Shown here: in pieces, positions 61,164-64,000 of the stretch | Layout: each line of letters starts with the position of its first letter | Position numbering within the stretch: the first letter of the stretch is position 1 | NCBI GenBank assembly: GCA_013322215.1 | Contig: JAAMEZ010000021.1 | Span: 248,001-312,000 of the forward strand | Reading direction: 5' to 3' | Source of the DNA: Martinezella rhizogenes | GTDB lineage: Bacteria > Pseudomonadota > Alphaproteobacteria > Rhizobiales > Rhizobiaceae | DNA: 64,000 nucleotides | Notes under the pieces: generated by a model | What the model was told of the DNA's origin: nothing | Seen by the model: the letters and a program-made list of their open reading frames with translations, nothing else | The model's database searches: none | Program-made: the position numbers and the translations under genes

Positions 61164-62369
61164 TCAGCGCATATCGCGGCAGAACTCAGCGATACGGGCG
61201 CAGCCCTCGCCCAGCTTCTCCATGCTCGTCGCATAGGAGATGCGGAAATAGGGGCTCATGCCGTAAGCGGAACCCTGCACCGTCGCGACATGGTGCTCAT
61301 CGACCAGCGCCATGACGAAATCGACGTCCGTCTCGATCTTGCGTCCGCCCTTGGTGGTCTTGCCGATCAGGCCGGACATATTGGGATAGATGTAGAAGGC
61401 GCCTTCCGGCTTGTGGCAGCGCAGTCCATCGACCTTCGACAGTTGATCGAGAACGAAGTCGCGCCTTTCCCTGTAGATTGCTGCCCGCTCCTTCAAAAGA
61501 TCCTGGGGACCTTCCAGCGCCGCGATCGCCGCCGCCTGCGTGACGGTTGCAATGCCGCCGCTGTTCTGACCGTTGACGTTGCTGATCGCGGCAATCAATT
61601 CCTTCGATCCGCTGGCGCAATATCCCAGGCGCCAGCCGGTCATGGCATAGGCCTTCGAGACGCCGTTCATCGTCAGGACCCGATCGTAGAGCCTGGGTTC
61701 GGCATCGGCGATCGTGCAGAATTCGAACCCGTCATATACGAGGTGCTCGTAGATATCGTCGGTGAGTATCCAGACATCCGGATGGCGCAGCATGACCTCG
61801 GCGATCGCGGCCATTTCCGCGCGCGAGCAGGCTGCACCAGTCGGATTGTTCGGAAAATTCAGGAGAAGCCATTTGGTGCGCGGCGTGATCGCCGCCTCGA
61901 GGTCCTTTGGACGCAGTTTGAACCCGGCCTGCTCGAAGCAGGGGACAGCAACCGGGACGCCGCCGGCAAATTTGACGATGTCGGCGTAGCTGACCCACGA
62001 CGGCGTGGGAATAATGACCTCGTCGCCCGGATTGCAGGTGGCCAGCATCGCATTGAAGATCACCTGCTTGCCGCCACCGGAAACGACGATCTGGCTTGCA
62101 TCGTAATCGAGGTTGTTGTCGCGCTTGAATTTTCGGCTGATCGCGGCCTTCAGCGCCGGCGTGCCGTCCATCGGCGGATATTTGGTATCGCCGCCGAGTG
62201 CAGCCGCGTGCGCTGCCTCGATCGCATGGGCGGGGGTCGGGAAATCCGGCTCGCCGGATGAAAGGCTGACGACCTTGATGCCCTTGGCGGCCAGTTCGCG
62301 GGCACGCTGGGTCATGGCGGCGGAGGCGGAGATGGAAACGTTCTTAAGGCGATCTGCTGTGGAAGGCAT
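61164..62369 (-). CDS. Class I aminotransferase (aspartate aminotransferase-like, AspB type)
   Basis: The 401-residue PLP enzyme has SLSSGEPDFPTPAH, TPSWVSYAD, NFPNNPTGAACS, DDIYEHLVYD, the PLP Lys at about residue 239 (MNGVSKAYAMTGWRLGY) and the carboxylate-binding Arg in YFRISYA near the end. It resembles rhizobial AatA/AspB enzymes. It follows the 5-oxoprolinase genes on the same strand and may transaminate the glutamate or a related amino acid produced there. Confidence 0.9.
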   Translation of the reverse strand: MPSTADRLKNVSISASAAMTQRARELAAKGIKVVSLSSGEPDFPTPAHAIEAAHAAALGGDTKYPPMDGTPALKAAISRKFKRDNNLDYDASQIVVSGGGKQVIFNAMLATCNPGDEVIIPTPSWVSYADIVKFAGGVPVAVPCFEQAGFKLRPKDLEAAITPRTKWLLLNFPNNPTGAACSRAEMAAIAEVMLRHPDVWILTDDIYEHLVYDGFEFCTIADAEPRLYDRVLTMNGVSKAYAMTGWRLGYCASGSKELIAAISNVNGQNSGGIATVTQAAAIAALEGPQDLLKERAAIYRERRDFVLDQLSKVDGLRCHKPEGAFYIYPNMSGLIGKTTKGGRKIETDVDFVMALVDEHHVATVQGSAYGMSPYFRISYATSMEKLGEGCARIAEFCRDMR

Positions 62370-62415
62370 TGGCGTGATCTTTCAGTGGAAGTGAAAACTT
62401 GGCGGCCGGAGGCGA

Positions 62416-63183
62416 TCAAGATGCAAGCTCTGCCGCGGGCGCGAGCGTGGCGCCAGAAGCCTCGATTTCGCTGCGGATGATACGGGCAAGGTCGAGCGAG
62501 CCGGGCGTATCGCTGTGGACGAGGATCGATCGGGCTGGCATTTCAAACGTGCTGCCGTCGATCGCCTCGACGGTCCCATCCGTCAGAAAGCGACGCACCC
62601 GTTTGCGAACCGCGGCCTCGTCCTTGACCAGCGCGCCCGGCAGACCGCGGGTGACGAGCCTGCCGTCGGCATCATAGGCACGGTCGGCCAGAAACAGCGC
62701 CAGCGTCTTCAGTTTCGCGCGCCTTGCCGCCTTTTCGATTTCACTGCCCGACGTCACGAAGACGACCAGACGCGGATCGACCGTGGAGATGGCATTCATC
62801 ATCAGATCGGCGAGCGCCGCATCGCGGTTGACCATATTGCCCATGGCCGCATGAAAGCTGAAATGTCCAACGGTCATGCCCTCGCTCCTTGCGATCGCAA
62901 TCAGCGCGCCGAGCTGATAAAGCATCTGCTGCCGAAGCTCGTCCGGCTGGAACGGCATCTCGCGCCGACCGAAGCCGGATCGGTCCGGCAGGCCCGGATG
63001 CGCGCCGATACCCACGCCGTTCTCCTTTGCGAGACGCACCATGCGCGCCATCGTTTCCGGATCACCCCCATGAAAACCGCAGGCGATGTTGGCCGACGAC
63101 ACGATCTTCATCATCGCTTCGTCATCGCATAGCCGATAAGGACCGAAACCTTCGCCCATGTCGGAATTCAGATCGATTTTCAC
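62416..63183 (-). CDS. pxpA: 5-oxoprolinase subunit A (LamB/YcsF family)
   Basis: The 255-residue protein has the family signature LNSDMGEGFGPY at the start, SSANIACGFHGGDP, GIGAHPGLPDRSGFGRREM and ILVHSDTPGSLDLARII. PxpA works with PxpB and PxpC to hydrolyse 5-oxoproline to glutamate using ATP. The GTG start has GAGGAGGAAG upstream. PxpC lies directly upstream on this strand; PxpB should be beyond base 64000. Confidence 0.93.
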   Translation of the reverse strand: MKIDLNSDMGEGFGPYRLCDDEAMMKIVSSANIACGFHGGDPETMARMVRLAKENGVGIGAHPGLPDRSGFGRREMPFQPDELRQQMLYQLGALIAIARSEGMTVGHFSFHAAMGNMVNRDAALADLMMNAISTVDPRLVVFVTSGSEIEKAARRAKLKTLALFLADRAYDADGRLVTRGLPGALVKDEAAVRKRVRRFLTDGTVEAIDGSTFEMPARSILVHSDTPGSLDLARIIRSEIEASGATLAPAAELAS

Positions 63184-63214
63184 CGCTTCCTCCTCTTCGT
63201 CTCTGCCGTTGCGA

Positions 63215-64000
63215 TCAGGCCATCGCCTTCAAGGCACGCTTGACCATTTGCGACGTCCGTCTGACGTCCCCGACATAGCGGGCCACGGCCTGTTCAACCG
63301 CGCGCGCCTCCGCATGCGTCGAGCGGACGAAGCGGAGCCGGGTGCCGATCCGAGCCTGGCCAAGTCGCCACAGATCGCATTCGATGACGCCGGCGATCTT
63401 GGGATAGCCACCCGCGGTATTGGCATCGCTCATCTGAATGATCGGCTCGCCGGCGGGCGGAACCTGGATCACGCCGGGCACGACGCCATGCGAGCGCATC
63501 TCGACCGTCGCCGTCGGTTTGATCGGTTCCCCGGACAGGCGATAGCCGGTGCGGTCGCTGCTCGACGATATCCTCCAGCTCTGGTTCCAGAAGGTTTCGC
63601 CATCGGCGGCAAACAGCTCATGTTCACCGGCCGGTATCGCGCGGATCGGTAATGCTCCGTCGATCATGGCCGGGAAAAAGTCGCGCAAGGCGATCGCAGG
63701 CTCGACAACGGCAAGACCACTTGCCGGCAGGGAGAGCGCATCGGCGGATGTGCCAAATTCAATCCGGTCGCCCTTGATGAGCGCGCGACCGGCATTGCCG
63801 CCGAAGCCGCCGCGCAGGGACGTGCTGCGCGAGCCCATGAGAACCGGCACATCCAGCCCTCCGCGGAAGACGATGTAAGCACGCGCTAACCTATGCGGCT
63901 GCCTCAGTTCGAGGATCTGGCCCGGCTCGGCGACGTGAGTGCACCAGGCAATCAGCTCTCGTCCGTCCAGTACGAGGCTGCCATCCGCACCCGTGACGGC
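63215..64000 (-). CDS. pxpC: 5-oxoprolinase subunit C / biotin-dependent carboxyltransferase family (5' end outside window)
   Basis: The frame is open from 64000 down to the stop at 63215 (261 codons) and continues beyond the edge. Motifs of the PxpC/KipA family are AYIVFRGGLDVPVLMGSRSTSLRGGFGG, SDRTGYRLSG, SHGVVPGVIQVPPAGEPI and DANTAGGYPKIA. With PxpA next to it, it belongs to the three-subunit ATP-dependent 5-oxoprolinase. Related proteins are allophanate hydrolase-type subunits, but the pairing with PxpA favours PxpC. Confidence 0.9.
   Translation of the reverse strand, partial: AVTGADGSLVLDGRELIAWCTHVAEPGQILELRQPHRLARAYIVFRGGLDVPVLMGSRSTSLRGGFGGNAGRALIKGDRIEFGTSADALSLPASGLAVVEPAIALRDFFPAMIDGALPIRAIPAGEHELFAADGETFWNQSWRISSSSDRTGYRLSGEPIKPTATVEMRSHGVVPGVIQVPPAGEPIIQMSDANTAGGYPKIAGVIECDLWRLGQARIGTRLRFVRSTHAEARAVEQAVARYVGDVRRTSQMVKRALKAMA

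Overview
The window looks like an alphaproteobacterium of the Rhizobium/Agrobacterium group. It is GC-rich, packed with ABC importers (seven systems, of six types), twin-arginine solute-binding proteins, SorC, ROK, GntR, Lrp and LysR regulators, and short rhizobial-type intergenic repeats. Apart from ribB and a 5-formyltetrahydrofolate cyclo-ligase-like gene, no housekeeping genes, rRNA, tRNA or insertion sequences are seen. The content fits a catabolic region of a chromid, megaplasmid or accessory chromosomal segment (inference).

Layout. 1-7581: end of a HAD hydrolase, a dipeptide-type ABC importer with a fused double ATPase, then a divergent Lrp regulator and FAD amine/amino-acid oxidase. 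7671-12888: DUF488 protein, a cystathionine gamma-synthase-type PLP enzyme with a recognisable promoter, an HPP/CBS membrane protein with a LysR regulator, a cyclo-ligase-like protein and a small membrane protein. 13312-23711: GntR regulator, DapA-type lyase, aldehyde dehydrogenase, FAD oxidoreductase, glycine-betaine-type ABC importer with two different permeases, a proline-racemase-family protein lacking the second catalytic Cys, and a GlxA/AraC regulator. Together these resemble a hydroxyproline or proline-betaine catabolic route. 23845-31665: ROK regulator divergent from a CUT1 sugar importer and a GH42 beta-galactosidase. 31751-36824: shikimate/quinate catabolism (shikimate dehydrogenase, TetR, dehydroshikimate dehydratase fusion, MHS transporter), with one palindromic operator sequence in two promoters. 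37366-43542: M20 amidohydrolase, Lrp regulator, polar amino-acid ABC importer and homocysteine S-methyltransferase. 43599-44480: ribB behind an FMN riboswitch. 44586-55242: a divergent sugar/polyol locus (ribose-type ABC importer, two SDRs and triose-phosphate isomerase on one side; split transketolase, FGGY kinase and SorC regulator on the other), with three matching palindromic sites. 55324-64000: RraA-like protein, amino-acid ABC importer with an SDR, LysR regulator, aminotransferase, and 5-oxoprolinase subunits A and C (C cut by the window edge).

The most interesting material is the SorC locus. A two-subunit transketolase, an FGGY kinase and a dedicated triose-phosphate isomerase could form a short cycle like the one known for apulose 4-phosphate, fed by polyol dehydrogenases. 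Other notable points are the Gly-for-Cys change in the proline-racemase homologue, the shared operators, strong hairpins directly after three solute-binding-protein genes, and repeat elements bounded by TCTAGA, one of which supplies a stop codon. All functions are read from motifs and context; no database search was run.
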